Source: Alicyclobacillus_A sp963788285 | GTDB taxonomy: Bacteria; Bacillota; Bacilli; Alicyclobacillales; Alicyclobacillaceae | Reading direction: 5' to 3' | NCBI GenBank assembly: GCA_963788285.1 | Contig: CAWBGB010000014.1 | Location: 124,001 to 188,000 of the forward strand | DNA length: 64,000 bases | Part shown: one piece after another, positions 9,071 through 17,438 of the stretch | How the letters are laid out: each line of letters begins with the position of its first letter | How positions within the stretch are numbered: position 1 is the stretch's first letter | Position numbers and translations under genes: made by a program | Notes under the pieces: generated by a model | What the model was told of the DNA's origin: nothing | Database searches by the model: none | The model's input: only the letters and a program-made list of their open reading frames with translations

Positions 9071-9751
9071 TTAGACCACCCCGTTCCACTCGCGCATGAA
9101 CTGGTCCAGAAAGATGACTAAGAACGCGTGCCGCTCTTCAGCCAGTCGTTTCGCACTCTCTGTATTCATCAGGCTCTTTAATTTGAGCAGCTTTTCATAA
9201 AAATGATTGATAGACGTGCTCGGCGCTGTGCGGTACTCGACGGCTGTCATGGTATCCCGAACAGGGATGTCTGGATTGTAGATGGATTGCCCTCTTGCTC
9301 CCCCGTATGCGAACGTGCGTGCAATCCCGATAGCCCCAATGGCATCCAGCCGATCCGCATCCTGCACCACCATCGCTTCCAACGTCTCGATGGGTGACTG
9401 CTGCCCCCCTTTAAACGAGATGGTGGTGATAATGTTCGCCACCGTTTGCGAGGCTTCCTTCGGCATGCCAAGTTCGTGCATATATGCCAGCGTCTCACGC
9501 ATCGCTGCTGCAACATCACTCACCAATTTGTCGTCCACCAAGTCGTGGACAAGCGCTGCGACTTCGCAGATAAATGCATCTGCTCCTTCGGCGACAGCCA
9601 GTTGGCGCGCTAGAGCAGCGACGCGTCTCACGTGATGCCAGTCATGACCAGTGACATCGCCAGCACACTTTTCCTGCACGTACTCGCGAATTTGGGTCAG
9701 TATCGCCTCGCGCCTGTCCTTCGTGAGGTCAACTGTTATTAAATCTGACAT
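9071..9751 (-). CDS. HD-domain phosphohydrolase (YedJ-like)
   Basis: 226 residues. The metal-binding HD signature is seen as GHDWHHVRRVAALA and AALVHDLVDDK, with a further Asp in VVQDADRLDAIGAIGIAR, the arrangement found in YedJ/YpgQ-type HD phosphohydrolases. These cytosolic enzymes cleave phosphate groups, often from nucleotides; the substrate is unknown. The start is MSDLITVDLTKD at 9751, preceded by AAAGGA, rather than the longer in-frame start at 9820, which adds an unrelated tail. It is read toward tex. Confidence 0.85.
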   Translation of the reverse strand: MSDLITVDLTKDRREAILTQIREYVQEKCAGDVTGHDWHHVRRVAALARQLAVAEGADAFICEVAALVHDLVDDKLVSDVAAAMRETLAYMHELGMPKEASQTVANIITTISFKGGQQSPIETLEAMVVQDADRLDAIGAIGIARTFAYGGARGQSIYNPDIPVRDTMTAVEYRTAPSTSINHFYEKLLKLKSLMNTESAKRLAEERHAFLVIFLDQFMREWNGVV

Positions 9752-9969
9752 TCCTTGGTCAATCCTTTCTATCCCCGGACAACCCCAATCTGTGGCCAAC
9801 AACCCACCAAGTACAAGCACAGATTACATAGCTGAGAAGCAAACATCCCAACCAAATAGGTACTCGTACCATGCCCAAATATGTGCACCCGTGGCAAGCG
9901 CCCGGACAGTCTAGGGGCGCTTAACATTGTATACGACGTGTGAACCAATTCTTCGGAGGAGGGTCCAGA

Positions 9970-10092
9970 ATGTACGATGGAGTCTTTGGCGGTTACACGC
10001 GTTGGGCTGTTGTGTTCCTGATTATCTTCGTGTTGTTCATCTTGTTGGTACCTTATGGTGGTGTCGGTGCCGCCGCTGCTCCTGTTTGCTGA
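9970..10092 (+). CDS. YjcZ-like small sporulation membrane protein, copy 1 (40 aa)
   Basis: A 40-residue protein: a short MYDGVFGGYTRW head, one strongly hydrophobic helix (AVVFLIIFVLFILLVP) and a Gly/Ala-rich tail ending in Cys. This is the layout of the YjcZ/SscA family of tiny spore-associated membrane proteins. GGAGGAGGG lies just upstream of the ATG, an excellent ribosome site that supports translation. A paralogue follows 45 bases downstream on the same strand. Confidence 0.75.
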   Translation: MYDGVFGGYTRWAVVFLIIFVLFILLVPYGGVGAAAAPVC

Positions 10093-10137
10093 CTCCAGAA
10101 GTCGTGCTGTCTATAAAGGTTACTGGAGGTGTCGTCC

Positions 10138-10248
10138 ATGTACTACGGAGCCTTCGGCGGTTACACACGTTGGGCTGTTGTATTCCTGATCATCTTTGTA
10201 CTGTTCTTCCTGCTCGTACCGGGATACGGAACAGGTGCAGCGTGCTAA
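10138..10248 (+). CDS. YjcZ-like small sporulation membrane protein, copy 2 (36 aa)
   Basis: A near duplicate of the upstream protein: MYYGAFGGYTRW, then a hydrophobic helix (AVVFLIIFVLFFLLVP) and a short GYGTGAAC tail. GGAGGT lies 7 bases before the ATG. The pair shares head and helix almost exactly and differs in the tail, pointing to a tandem duplication. A strong terminator follows, so the two genes form one unit. Expected to be a spore-related membrane peptide; its role is not known. Confidence 0.75.
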   Translation: MYYGAFGGYTRWAVVFLIIFVLFFLLVPGYGTGAAC

Positions 10249-10254
10249 ACCACG

Positions 10255-10287
10255 GCGGGAGCCCATGGGTGCTCCCGTTATTTTTTT
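10255..10287 (+). terminator. Intrinsic terminator of the YjcZ-like pair
   Basis: CGGGAGC pairs with GCTCCCG around an imperfect CCATGGGT centre, followed by seven T residues. It ends the tandem YjcZ-like unit. The T run overlaps the tail of the decayed cytochrome c gene on the other strand. Confidence 0.8.
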
Positions 10288-10619
10288 GTCGTCAACCAAC
10301 TCGCCAGTTGCTCAATTTCAGAGTCAGACAGGATGATGTGCGTGGGACCGAATCCGGGCATGGCACCACCTCCGACATCAATCTGATGCTGAATTTGCTC
10401 GGTCGTAAGTCGTGTACCGACATGTTGGAGATTCGGCCCGATGCCTCCTTAGAGGTCCGTCCCGTGACAGCTGATACAGTTCTTCTCAAACAGTTGAACA
10501 GCGTCCGCATATTGGCCTTGGCTGTCTGAATTGACAGTGTCCTCTGGTGTATCACAGCCGGACGAGGCCAAAACACACAGCGCCACAATCACACCGAACA
10601 CTAGGCGAAATCCAGTCAT
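10278..10619 (-). pseudogene. Cytochrome c (c551/CccB-like) interrupted by an in-frame TAA
   Basis: From the ATG at 10619 (AAAGGA 10 bases upstream) one frame reads a hydrophobic leader ending SSGCD (a possible but atypical lipobox), then FEKNCISCHGTDL with the CxxCH haem site. A TAA at 10451-10449 is codon 57. The same frame continues GGIGPNLQHVGTRLTTEQI and GGGAMPGFGPTH, which supplies the axial Met, and ends LASWLTTKK at 10278. CTC TAA GGA in place of CTC CAA GGA would restore DLQGG, so a single C-to-T change explains the break. The family carries electrons on the outer face of the membrane. As written, the product stops right after the haem site. Confidence 0.85.
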
Positions 10620-10772
10620 TCGCTACGAATCCTTTCTTTAATATATAAATTGAGCTACGTTCGCGGGGCCAATGGGGCCTGCGTTTGCAAACTCAATGCA
10701 CTCGTCAACGCGATTCACCTCAGTTGCGTCGATGGCACAGGCTCCACAGCAGTGTGGATGGGAGGTAATCCG

Positions 10773-11759
10773 TTGCAGCCGACAATACGTTCTAACCACC
10801 GCATCGGTCTGGCGCTGAGCGGAGGCACACTAAAGGCAACCGCTCACATTGGCGTGTTGAGCGCCCTGCATACGCTCGGCATCTTCCCCGACTGCGTCGC
10901 CGGCACCAGTGCCGGGGCGCTTGTAGCAGCCTTATACGCCCATGGGTACACTCCAGAGGAACTGCTTACACTCATTCGACGCTTTCCTGGTCCATCCCTG
11001 TTTGACTACGGATTTCCGTTCGCGTCATCCGTTTACAACGCGTTGTGGTACCGGTTTACAAACGGCGCAGGTCACAAAAAGATGCGTGTCCCCGCAGGGT
11101 TGCTGCGAGGAAAAAAACTTTATCGGTATTTCCAACGGATGTTCAAGGAACGGACTGTAGACATGCCTTATTACGTGATCGCCACGGATCTGGTGACAGG
11201 CCAACCCGTTACGTATTCCAATGATCCGCTCATGCTCGACAGCGGCCTCGCGGACCCCATTGTTGACGTGGCACGATGTGTGCGAGGGAGCTGCGCTTTG
11301 CCCGGGGTGCTGACGCCTGAGAAAATCGGATCGCGGGTGCTAGTAGATGGTGCGTTTCGTCACTACGTGCCCGTGGAGACACTGCGTCAAGCTGGATGCG
11401 AGAAGATTATCGCAGTAAACCTGTACAGCTTACAGAAACATTGGCATCCAAAAACGTTTGTCCATATTCTGGCGCGTTCCTACGACATCCTGTTGCAAGA
11501 ATCTGTAGAAGAGGACATCAAAGAACCAAACATTGTTGTGATTGAGCCAGATGTCAGCCACCTCTCCTGGGTGTCGTTCCGGGAAATGGGTTCCGGTGTC
11601 ACTGCAGGCCGAGACGCCGTGTTGAGCAACGCAGACCGGATTGTTCGCGTCATTCGTGGTTCCGTAAATAAACCAGGGGGAAATGCGAATCAAATCAATG
11701 GAGGGATTGTCATCCGATTCCAAAGTGGAAATAAAAAACCCCCGGACGTCCGGGGGTAG
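10773..11759 (+). CDS. Patatin-like phospholipase
   Basis: About 328 residues. The nucleophile elbow is GTSAG (CVAGTSAGALVAALYAHG), the oxyanion region is LALSGGTLKATAHIGVL and the catalytic Asp lies in LVDGAFRHYVPV, so the Ser-Asp dyad of bacterial patatins is intact. It is cytosolic by sequence and presumably an acyl-lipid hydrolase. The TTG at 10773 has GGGAGG about 7 bases upstream and starts just before the conserved core; a longer in-frame start at 10650 has no ribosome site. The last codons overlap the terminator of the convergent ndk gene. Confidence 0.85.
   Translation: MQPTIRSNHRIGLALSGGTLKATAHIGVLSALHTLGIFPDCVAGTSAGALVAALYAHGYTPEELLTLIRRFPGPSLFDYGFPFASSVYNALWYRFTNGAGHKKMRVPAGLLRGKKLYRYFQRMFKERTVDMPYYVIATDLVTGQPVTYSNDPLMLDSGLADPIVDVARCVRGSCALPGVLTPEKIGSRVLVDGAFRHYVPVETLRQAGCEKIIAVNLYSLQKHWHPKTFVHILARSYDILLQESVEEDIKEPNIVVIEPDVSHLSWVSFREMGSGVTAGRDAVLSNADRIVRVIRGSVNKPGGNANQINGGIVIRFQSGNKKPPDVRG
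11733..11756 (-). terminator. Terminator of ndk, embedded in the 3' end of the patatin gene
   Basis: A perfect palindrome, CCCCCGGACGTCCGGGGG (11739-11756), is followed on the minus strand by TTTTTT. It lies 19 bases after the ndk stop. It also encodes the last residues (KKPPDVRG) of the convergent patatin gene, whose stop begins at 11757. Confidence 0.85.
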
Positions 11760-11774
11760 GGACACTTGTACTAA

Positions 11775-12224
11775 TTATTGAAGCCAAACGTCGACGGCCT
11801 TCTCGTAGGAAACTACACCCTCGCTGAACCAGAGGGAGATCTCGCGAGCTGCGCTTTCCGCAGAATCCGAGCCGTGGATGATATTCATGCCGATGGTGAG
11901 ACCGTAGTCTCCACGGATGGTGCCAGGCGCAGATTCTGCCGGGTTGGTCTTTCCCATCAGGGTTCGTGCAACCGAAATCGCGTTCTCACCTTCGAGAACC
12001 ATCGCGAAAACCGGAGACGACGTAATGAACGACACCAAGTCTTTAAAGAACGGACGCTCTTTGTGTTCCGCGTAGTGTTGTTCAGCCAGCGTTTGCGGTA
12101 CGTTCATCAATTTCGCACCGACAATCTTCAGTCCCTTCTTCTCAAACCGGGACACAATTTCCCCAACTAATCCGCGTTGGACTCCGTCGGGTTTGACCAT
12201 GACAAACGTCTTTTCGATAGCCAC
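11775..12224 (-). CDS. ndk: Nucleoside diphosphate kinase
   Basis: 149 residues, normal for the family, starting KTFVMVKPDGVQRGLVGEI and containing NIIHGSDSAESA with the phospho-accepting His. It transfers the gamma phosphate from ATP to other NDPs in the cytosol through a phosphohistidine. The start is a GTG with GAGGAG about 12 bases upstream. It follows hepT on the same strand, the ndk-hepT-menG-hepS order of B. subtilis. Confidence 0.97.
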   Translation of the reverse strand: MAIEKTFVMVKPDGVQRGLVGEIVSRFEKKGLKIVGAKLMNVPQTLAEQHYAEHKERPFFKDLVSFITSSPVFAMVLEGENAISVARTLMGKTNPAESAPGTIRGDYGLTIGMNIIHGSDSAESAAREISLWFSEGVVSYEKAVDVWLQ

Positions 12225-12363
12225 TATGTCAGCACACTCCTCATTTCAAGTCGTCTTCGCTCTGGGTCCGACGCTTGTCCTAGATTCCGAAAGCTATTGT
12301 AAAGAATCTTTGGCATTGCTTCAACTTCGATAGGTCGTCCCACCAGGGGACTCGCGCTTCGGG

Positions 12364-13329
12364 TCAGAACGCCCGCTGGTTGATGAACTCACCAATGACC
12401 ATCAATTCGTCGTAGACCTGAGCATGCTGAATCCCCGAGATAGCCTGCACAGCCTTCTTCATGTAGCGCTCGGCAACCTCGCGAGCGTACGCGATAGCAC
12501 CGGTTTGGCGCACGGTAGCCAAAACCCGTTCCACGGCTTCCTCTGTCATCTGATTGTGAATCAGCGACTCGACCTCCGCTCCAAATTCGGTCCGCTTCAC
12601 GGTGTAGAGCACTGGCAAGGTGAGATTCCCTTGGCGTAGATCTCCCCCGACTCGCTTTCCCACGATGCGTTCGTCCCCGACGAAATCTAGGACATCGTCG
12701 ATAATCTGGAATGCCATACCCGTAAACCGCCCGAAACGTCCCATAGCCCGAACAGCGGCCCTGTCCGCGCCCCCAACCAGCGCCCCGAGCGCGCAACTCA
12801 TTTCGTGCAACAGTGCCGTCTTCCGCTGAATTCTACGAAAGTAACGCCGAAACGTCTGTCCTACGTTGTAGAAGTCTTCTATCTGGTCTATTTCGCCTTC
12901 CACCATCTTGACGATGGCGTTCGACAGACGTGTATGTACTTCTGTATAGGAAACGGTGCAGAGCAGTTGAATTGCCTTGGCAAACAGGTAGTCCCCGACA
13001 TACATTGCCGGCCGATCCCCGTATTCTGCCCGAACTGTGGGATGTCCACGGCGCATGGAAGCGTCATCAATGACATCGTCGTGGACCAGCGATGCCATGT
13101 GTACCAACTCCATGGCCGCAGCCAAGGTGTACACCTTGTCCCGGTTCTGTCCGCCGTATTGTCCGCATACCAATGCGAATAAAGGCCGGATGCGTTTTCC
13201 ACCGGCCTCCAATAAATGCAGCGAGGATTTCGTTACTGCGGCATTTTTGCTTTGAACGGCATTCGCCAGGATGGCCTCTACCTGCGCCAATTCCGGTTTA
13301 TAGCGCTGGTAAACGTCAAGAAACTCCAT
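12364..13329 (-). CDS. hepT: Heptaprenyl diphosphate synthase component II
   Basis: 321 residues of a trans-polyprenyl synthetase. The first aspartate-rich motif is DDVIDDASMRRG, the second is DDVLDFVGDE, and GGKRIRPLF binds isopentenyl diphosphate. It is the catalytic subunit, extending FPP to the C35 chain of menaquinone-7 together with the HepS subunit encoded two genes upstream. The ATG has GGAGG 10 bases upstream. The start is 5 bases after the menG stop, so hepS-menG-hepT form one operon. Confidence 0.96.
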   Translation of the reverse strand: MEFLDVYQRYKPELAQVEAILANAVQSKNAAVTKSSLHLLEAGGKRIRPLFALVCGQYGGQNRDKVYTLAAAMELVHMASLVHDDVIDDASMRRGHPTVRAEYGDRPAMYVGDYLFAKAIQLLCTVSYTEVHTRLSNAIVKMVEGEIDQIEDFYNVGQTFRRYFRRIQRKTALLHEMSCALGALVGGADRAAVRAMGRFGRFTGMAFQIIDDVLDFVGDERIVGKRVGGDLRQGNLTLPVLYTVKRTEFGAEVESLIHNQMTEEAVERVLATVRQTGAIAYAREVAERYMKKAVQAISGIQHAQVYDELMVIGEFINQRAF

Positions 13330-13334
13330 TCTGT

Positions 13335-14060
13335 TTAGTCCTCCACCTTTGTGCCCACATGGAGTGCAGCAATACCTCCGGTCAGCGGATAACTTTTCAC
13401 CTCTCGCAACCCGGCCTGACGAAACAGCGCCTCTAGCCCCTTCCTATCTGGGAAGTTTCTGAGAGACTCCGGCAACCACGCGTATGGCTCCTTCTCCTTC
13501 ACGGCCAAAGCTCCAATGCGGGGTAGGATACGGTTAAAGTACAGGTAGTACAGGGCGCGAAACGGCGGGAATTCGGGCTTGGACAGCTCCAGAGATACGA
13601 CTCTTCCGCCCGGCTTGACCACCCGATTCATTTCCTTCAACACCGTGAGGATGTCTGGGACGTTGCGCAACGCAAAGCCAATGGTGGCAACGTCGAAGGA
13701 AGAATCGCGAAATGGCAACTCCATCGCGTCTCCAGCCATCAGTTTGATGGGACGTCCGCTAAGACCCTGTCGCTTGACTTTTTTTTCAGCAACTTCGAGC
13801 ATTTCCTCGCAGAAATCAATGCCTACGACTTCCCCTGTTGGACCGGTGCGTTTGGCTAATGCCAGTGTCCAATCGCCGGTACCACAAGCAACATCGAGCG
13901 CCTTTCCACCTTCCGCTAGCAGCACGTGTTTCATGGCGAAGCGGCGCCACAGCTTGTGTTGATAAAAGCTAAGAACAGAGTTCATCAAGTCGTAGCGTTT
14001 CGCAATACGCGAAAACACACGATGAACATGTGCGGCTTTTGTTTCATGGCTGACCATCAT
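13335..14060 (-). CDS. menG: Demethylmenaquinone methyltransferase
   Basis: 241 residues of the UbiE/MenG family. SAM motif I is LDVACGTGDWTLALA and the downstream FALRNVPD and SLELSKPEFP motifs are typical. It carries out the last step of menaquinone synthesis, C-methylation of demethylmenaquinone at the membrane. It lies between hepS and hepT, whose products make its substrate's side chain. The hepS stop and menG ATG overlap as TGATG, so translation is probably coupled. Confidence 0.96.
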   Translation of the reverse strand: MMVSHETKAAHVHRVFSRIAKRYDLMNSVLSFYQHKLWRRFAMKHVLLAEGGKALDVACGTGDWTLALAKRTGPTGEVVGIDFCEEMLEVAEKKVKRQGLSGRPIKLMAGDAMELPFRDSSFDVATIGFALRNVPDILTVLKEMNRVVKPGGRVVSLELSKPEFPPFRALYYLYFNRILPRIGALAVKEKEPYAWLPESLRNFPDRKGLEALFRQAGLREVKSYPLTGGIAALHVGTKVED

Positions 14061-14797
14061 CAGCGATTCCCCTCAGCATAGGCCTGCGTTTCGATGTACT
14101 TTTGCGTAGGCCGCAAATAATCCATGATAAAAGATGAGATAGGCTGTAGCACGGCGTTCGCCTGTATGTGCAATATGCCGTCCATCGCGTCAGTCAACCA
14201 GTCGTACGCCTGGCGCAATGTGAAATATTTCGGAACCTTGCGCGCAACCATCTCTTTCTTGACGATGTGTGCCCGAACCAGAGATCTGATCTGCGGTGCC
14301 CAGGCGCTGCTGTCCCGAAAATAGTGACGTGCGAGCGCGAGCAACAGTTCCCCTTCAATCACCTCGAGGAGATCCATGTATCCGTTCGGTGTCGGGCTCG
14401 AGGACACCTTGTACAGTGTCATTTTCGCCTCGTTGACCTTCATGACCGCCTGACACAGTTCCATCAGCAATTCTTCATTTGCAACACCAGCCAGCACACG
14501 GTAATATTGTCCGCTACAGTAGTCGCCAGCAAGTACGTGTAACTGACGCCGCAACCCGACCTCGTCTTCCACGCGGTCATGCAACGACAACCCTTGTTGC
14601 AGCAGCAGCAACGCCTCTAACACGTCAATGCCAACGCTCGTGGACACCTGAGCCGTCTGAAGAATGGTCTTTGCCACCTCAAAGTGGAAACGGCTGGTGT
14701 GTGGCCCAACGTTTGCCCGGTGAAGCTGGTTGTGATAGGTATGCTGTTGTATTCTTTGATCTAAGTCATCAAACGTCACGAGCTCCAACGGGACCAC
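14060..14797 (-). CDS. hepS: Heptaprenyl diphosphate synthase component I
   Basis: 245 residues with no aspartate-rich prenyltransferase motifs, as expected for the regulatory HEPPP_synt_1 subunit. The helical core (LLLLQQGLSLHDRVEDE and LAGDYCSGQYYRVLAG) matches that family. It pairs with HepT and determines product length. The GTG start has TAGGAG about 11 bases upstream. Synteny (mtrB-hepS-menG-hepT) backs the call, since sequence conservation in this subunit is low. Confidence 0.9.
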   Translation of the reverse strand: MVPLELVTFDDLDQRIQQHTYHNQLHRANVGPHTSRFHFEVAKTILQTAQVSTSVGIDVLEALLLLQQGLSLHDRVEDEVGLRRQLHVLAGDYCSGQYYRVLAGVANEELLMELCQAVMKVNEAKMTLYKVSSSPTPNGYMDLLEVIEGELLLALARHYFRDSSAWAPQIRSLVRAHIVKKEMVARKVPKYFTLRQAYDWLTDAMDGILHIQANAVLQPISSFIMDYLRPTQKYIETQAYAEGNR

Positions 14798-14873
14798 GCG
14801 GGCTTCAACTCCTACGTCATGTACTACTCGTCTTTATTATACCACACGGCTCAGAAAGGCATTTACCGGACCG

Positions 14874-15131
14874 TCATCCCTTGCTGGAATCGTTGGGAAT
14901 TACAGCTTCGGCTGTATTGACAATACCATGTTTCGTCAACAACTGCACCTTTCCGCGAATTTTCATGGCCGAAGTGTATTCTGTGAACTGAAAAATCATG
15001 AGCTCATCTTTATCCAATTTCTCTGCGTGATGAAACCGAGTTTCCGCACCGCGGGTCAAACCGATGACCTGTACGCCATTTTCGAGTGCGCGAATCACGA
15101 GATACTCGCCTAATACGGGTGAATCTGACAT
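14874..15131 (-). CDS. mtrB: Tryptophan RNA-binding attenuation protein TRAP
   Basis: 85 residues. The core EYLVIRALENGVQVIGLTRG, TRFHHAEKLDKDE and QFTEYTSAMKIRG matches B. subtilis TRAP almost motif for motif, including the residues that form the tryptophan pocket (GLTRG, HHAEKL, QFTEHTS-like). TRAP is a ring of eleven subunits that binds GAG/UAG repeats in trp leader RNAs when loaded with tryptophan. AAAGGAG lies 9 bases before the ATG at 15131; an upstream in-frame start at 15191 would run into the tRNA terminator. Neither folE/mtrA nor an anti-TRAP gene is adjacent, and the trp operon lies outside the window. Confidence 0.95.
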   Translation of the reverse strand: MSDSPVLGEYLVIRALENGVQVIGLTRGAETRFHHAEKLDKDELMIFQFTEYTSAMKIRGKVQLLTKHGIVNTAEAVIPNDSSKG

Positions 15132-15172
15132 GAAGGACGGCTCCTTTCTGACTACACGTTCTAACAAAAACG

Positions 15173-15198
15173 AAAAACCAGCGCTTGACACGCTGGTT
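15173..15198 (-). terminator. Terminator of tRNA-Pro
   Basis: AACCAGCG pairs with CGCTGGTT over a 7-base loop, followed on the minus strand by TTTTT. It ends the tRNA transcript before mtrB, so mtrB needs its own promoter or read-through. Confidence 0.8.
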
Positions 15199-15201
15199 CA
15201 T

Positions 15202-15278
15202 TGGTCGGAATGCCGGGATTTGAACCCGGGACCTCTACCTCCCCAAGGTAGCGCGCTACCAGGCTGCGCCACATCCCG
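15202..15278 (-). tRNA. tRNA-Pro (anticodon GGG)
   Basis: A 77-nt cloverleaf with acceptor CGGGATG/CATTCCG, D arm around GCAGCCTGGTAGCGC, anticodon stem CTACC/GGTAG holding TTGGGGA (anticodon GGG at positions 34-36), T arm with GTTCAAAT and an encoded CCA end. It lies between hup and mtrB, where bacilli usually carry folE (mtrA). Confidence 0.95.
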
Positions 15279-15393
15279 CTGGCGCTTATGTGCATACGTA
15301 ATTATATCGAATTCCGTTCGACTGTGCAATCCAATTTGGTGGGAAACAACATGAGGAGGAGGACGACGAAGCGCCCTCCTCGCCCAAAAACAC

Positions 15394-15666
15394 TCACTGC
15401 AACCCTTCACGCAACGCCTTTCCTGCCTTGAATGCAGGAATTTTACTCGCCGCAATGTCGATAATTTCGCCCGTTTGTGGGTTACGTCCTTTTCGAGCCG
15501 CACGCTCGCGAATCTCGAAGTTTCCGAAGCCTACCAGTTGCACCTTCTCGCCGCGCGCAAGGGCCTCAGAGATTGCGTTAAATACGCCCTCCACGGCTAG
15601 CGTGGCGTCTTTTTTGGTCAGGCCGGTCTTTTCAGTGACCGCTTGAATCAATTCTGTTTTATTCAC
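15394..15666 (-). CDS. hup: HU DNA-binding protein
   Basis: 90 residues: NKTELIQAVTEKTGLTKKDA at the start, VQLVGFGNFEIRERAARKGRNP in the DNA-gripping arm and IPAFKAGKALREGL at the end, all classic HU. The homodimer bends and compacts DNA and is the main nucleoid protein. The start is the GTG at 15666 behind GAGGTG; five extra in-frame residues upstream are not part of the fold. The 293-base interval to spoIVA holds its promoter region, a TGACGCG/CGCGTCA inverted repeat near 15830 and the spoIVA terminator. Confidence 0.97.
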   Translation of the reverse strand: MNKTELIQAVTEKTGLTKKDATLAVEGVFNAISEALARGEKVQLVGFGNFEIRERAARKGRNPQTGEIIDIAASKIPAFKAGKALREGLQ

Positions 15667-15876
15667 TATCTCACACCTCACAGAGATTTTGAAACTAGTA
15701 ACGTTTTAATCCGCTTTCTCCACTTTTATACATCAGCACTTTCAAAAAAAACACACGTGACCTACAATACTCTCACTCCAGGCGTGGTTTCACGGACGTC
15801 TGGACTACCGAGCACACATGATCCGTGAATGTGACGCGCTGCTGCGCGTCAGCACATAGGAACCCCTCCTGATTAC

Positions 15877-15911
15877 AAAAAACCACGGAGGCAGCAGTTC
15901 AGCCTCCGTGG
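15877..15911 (-). terminator. Terminator of spoIVA
   Basis: A ten-base perfect stem, CCACGGAGGC/GCCTCCGTGG, followed on the minus strand by TTTTTT. It lies 49 bases after the spoIVA stop and separates it from hup. Confidence 0.9.
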
Positions 15912-15959
15912 ATTGCCGCTATGAAAGTTATGCGTTCTACTAATGGTGTTGCAGTGCAA

Positions 15960-17438
15960 TCATAGAATGATGGCAATCAGACCGCCGCTGCCTTCGTTGA
16001 TGATCCGCTGCAACGTCTCCTTCAACTTGTACTGCGCATTCTCGGGCATCATCGACAACTTTCCTGAAATCCCTTCGCGGACAATGGCTGCCAGCGACTT
16101 ACCGAAGATGTCGCTCTCCCAGATCTTCAGTGGGTCTTGTTCAAAGTCCTGCATCAGGTAGCGCACGAGTTCTTCAGACTGCTTTTCCGTACCTACAATG
16201 GGAGCAAATTCCGATTCCACGTCGACTCGGATCATATGGATGGAAGGAGCCGTCGCTTTCAATCGCACGCCAAACCTCGAGCCTTGTTTAATCAGCTCCG
16301 GTTCATCCAACGTCATTTCTTCTAAAGCCGGCGGGGCGATACCATACCCCGTCATTTTGACCATCTTCAACGCCTCTGCAACCTTGTCGTATTCTTTTTT
16401 AGCGTAAACAAAGTCCTTCATCATCCGCAGAAGTTGGTCTCTGCCTTTAATCTGAACACCCACCACTTCGGTGAGTACACGGTCATACAGTTCGTCGGGG
16501 GCTGACAGGTCGATGACCGCAACGCCATGGCCCATGTCCATATGCGAGAGACCTGCGTACGATACAAACTCATAAGTCGAAAAATTCGCAACCACTCGGT
16601 CGATGTCGCGGATGCGCCGAATGTCCTGGATGGTCTCCTGCACGGAGTCTTGGAACTGCTGGCGCAGCCAGTGGTCCTCGTCGAGCACCATAACCCAGTT
16701 CGGCAAGTTCACATTAACTTCCTTGACCGGGAACTCGTACAGTGCTTCACGCATCACCGAATGAATTTCGTGCACTGTGAGCGTTGCGCAGGACAAGCAA
16801 ATCACTGGTACGTCGTATTTTTCCGCGAGTTCACTGCGGAGATACTGTGCGCGTTCATGCTCCGGGTGAACAGAATTCACAATGATGACAAACGGTTTTC
16901 CAAGTTCCTTCAGTTCCTGAACCACGCGTTCTTCCGCTTCAACATATCCCTCCCGGGGGATTTCCGCGATGCTTCCGTCGGTCGTAACAACCACGCCCAG
17001 CGTGGAGTGGTCGGCAATGACTTTACGGGTACCAATTTCTGCGGCCTCTTGGAACGGTATTGGATCGTCAAACCAGGGCGTGGTCACCATCCTTGGACCA
17101 CTCTCGTCCTCGTACCCGCGCGCACCGTCTACCGCGTATCCGACACAGTCGACCACGCGAACGTTGACGTCCAGGCCTTCAGCCACAGAGACTTCCACCG
17201 CCTGGTTGGGGATGAACTTTGGCTCTGTCGTCATAATCGTACGGCCGGCTGCACTCTGGGGTAATTCGTCCGTCGCACGAACCCGGTCCGACTCGTCTTT
17301 GATGTTGGGCAGAACAATGAGTTCCATAAACTTTTTGATAAAGGTAGACTTGCCAGTGCGCACGGGGCCGACTACGCCGAGATAGATGTCGCCCCCGGTC
17401 CGCTCAGCAATGTCTTTGAATACGTCGAACTTTTCCAC
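15960..17438 (-). CDS. spoIVA: Stage IV sporulation protein A (spore coat base ATPase)
   Basis: 492 residues, the usual length. The P-loop is GVVGPVRTGKSTFIKKFMEL near residues 22-41 and the Sensor T/Walker B region includes VDCVGYAVDGARG. The conserved C-terminal end (INEGSGGLIAIIL) anchors the coat to SpoVM-decorated forespore membrane. SpoIVA polymerises with ATP hydrolysis to form the basement layer of the coat and is normally made in the mother cell under SigE. The start is GTG behind GAGGGGGAG. It forms a single-gene unit between gcvH and hup. Confidence 0.97.
   Translation of the reverse strand: MEKFDVFKDIAERTGGDIYLGVVGPVRTGKSTFIKKFMELIVLPNIKDESDRVRATDELPQSAAGRTIMTTEPKFIPNQAVEVSVAEGLDVNVRVVDCVGYAVDGARGYEDESGPRMVTTPWFDDPIPFQEAAEIGTRKVIADHSTLGVVVTTDGSIAEIPREGYVEAEERVVQELKELGKPFVIIVNSVHPEHERAQYLRSELAEKYDVPVICLSCATLTVHEIHSVMREALYEFPVKEVNVNLPNWVMVLDEDHWLRQQFQDSVQETIQDIRRIRDIDRVVANFSTYEFVSYAGLSHMDMGHGVAVIDLSAPDELYDRVLTEVVGVQIKGRDQLLRMMKDFVYAKKEYDKVAEALKMVKMTGYGIAPPALEEMTLDEPELIKQGSRFGVRLKATAPSIHMIRVDVESEFAPIVGTEKQSEELVRYLMQDFEQDPLKIWESDIFGKSLAAIVREGISGKLSMMPENAQYKLKETLQRIINEGSGGLIAIIL

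Noticed and set aside
10292..10588. Minus ORF of 98 codons
   Set aside because: It is out of frame with the cytochrome c sequence, which carries CxxCH and the axial Met in the other frame.
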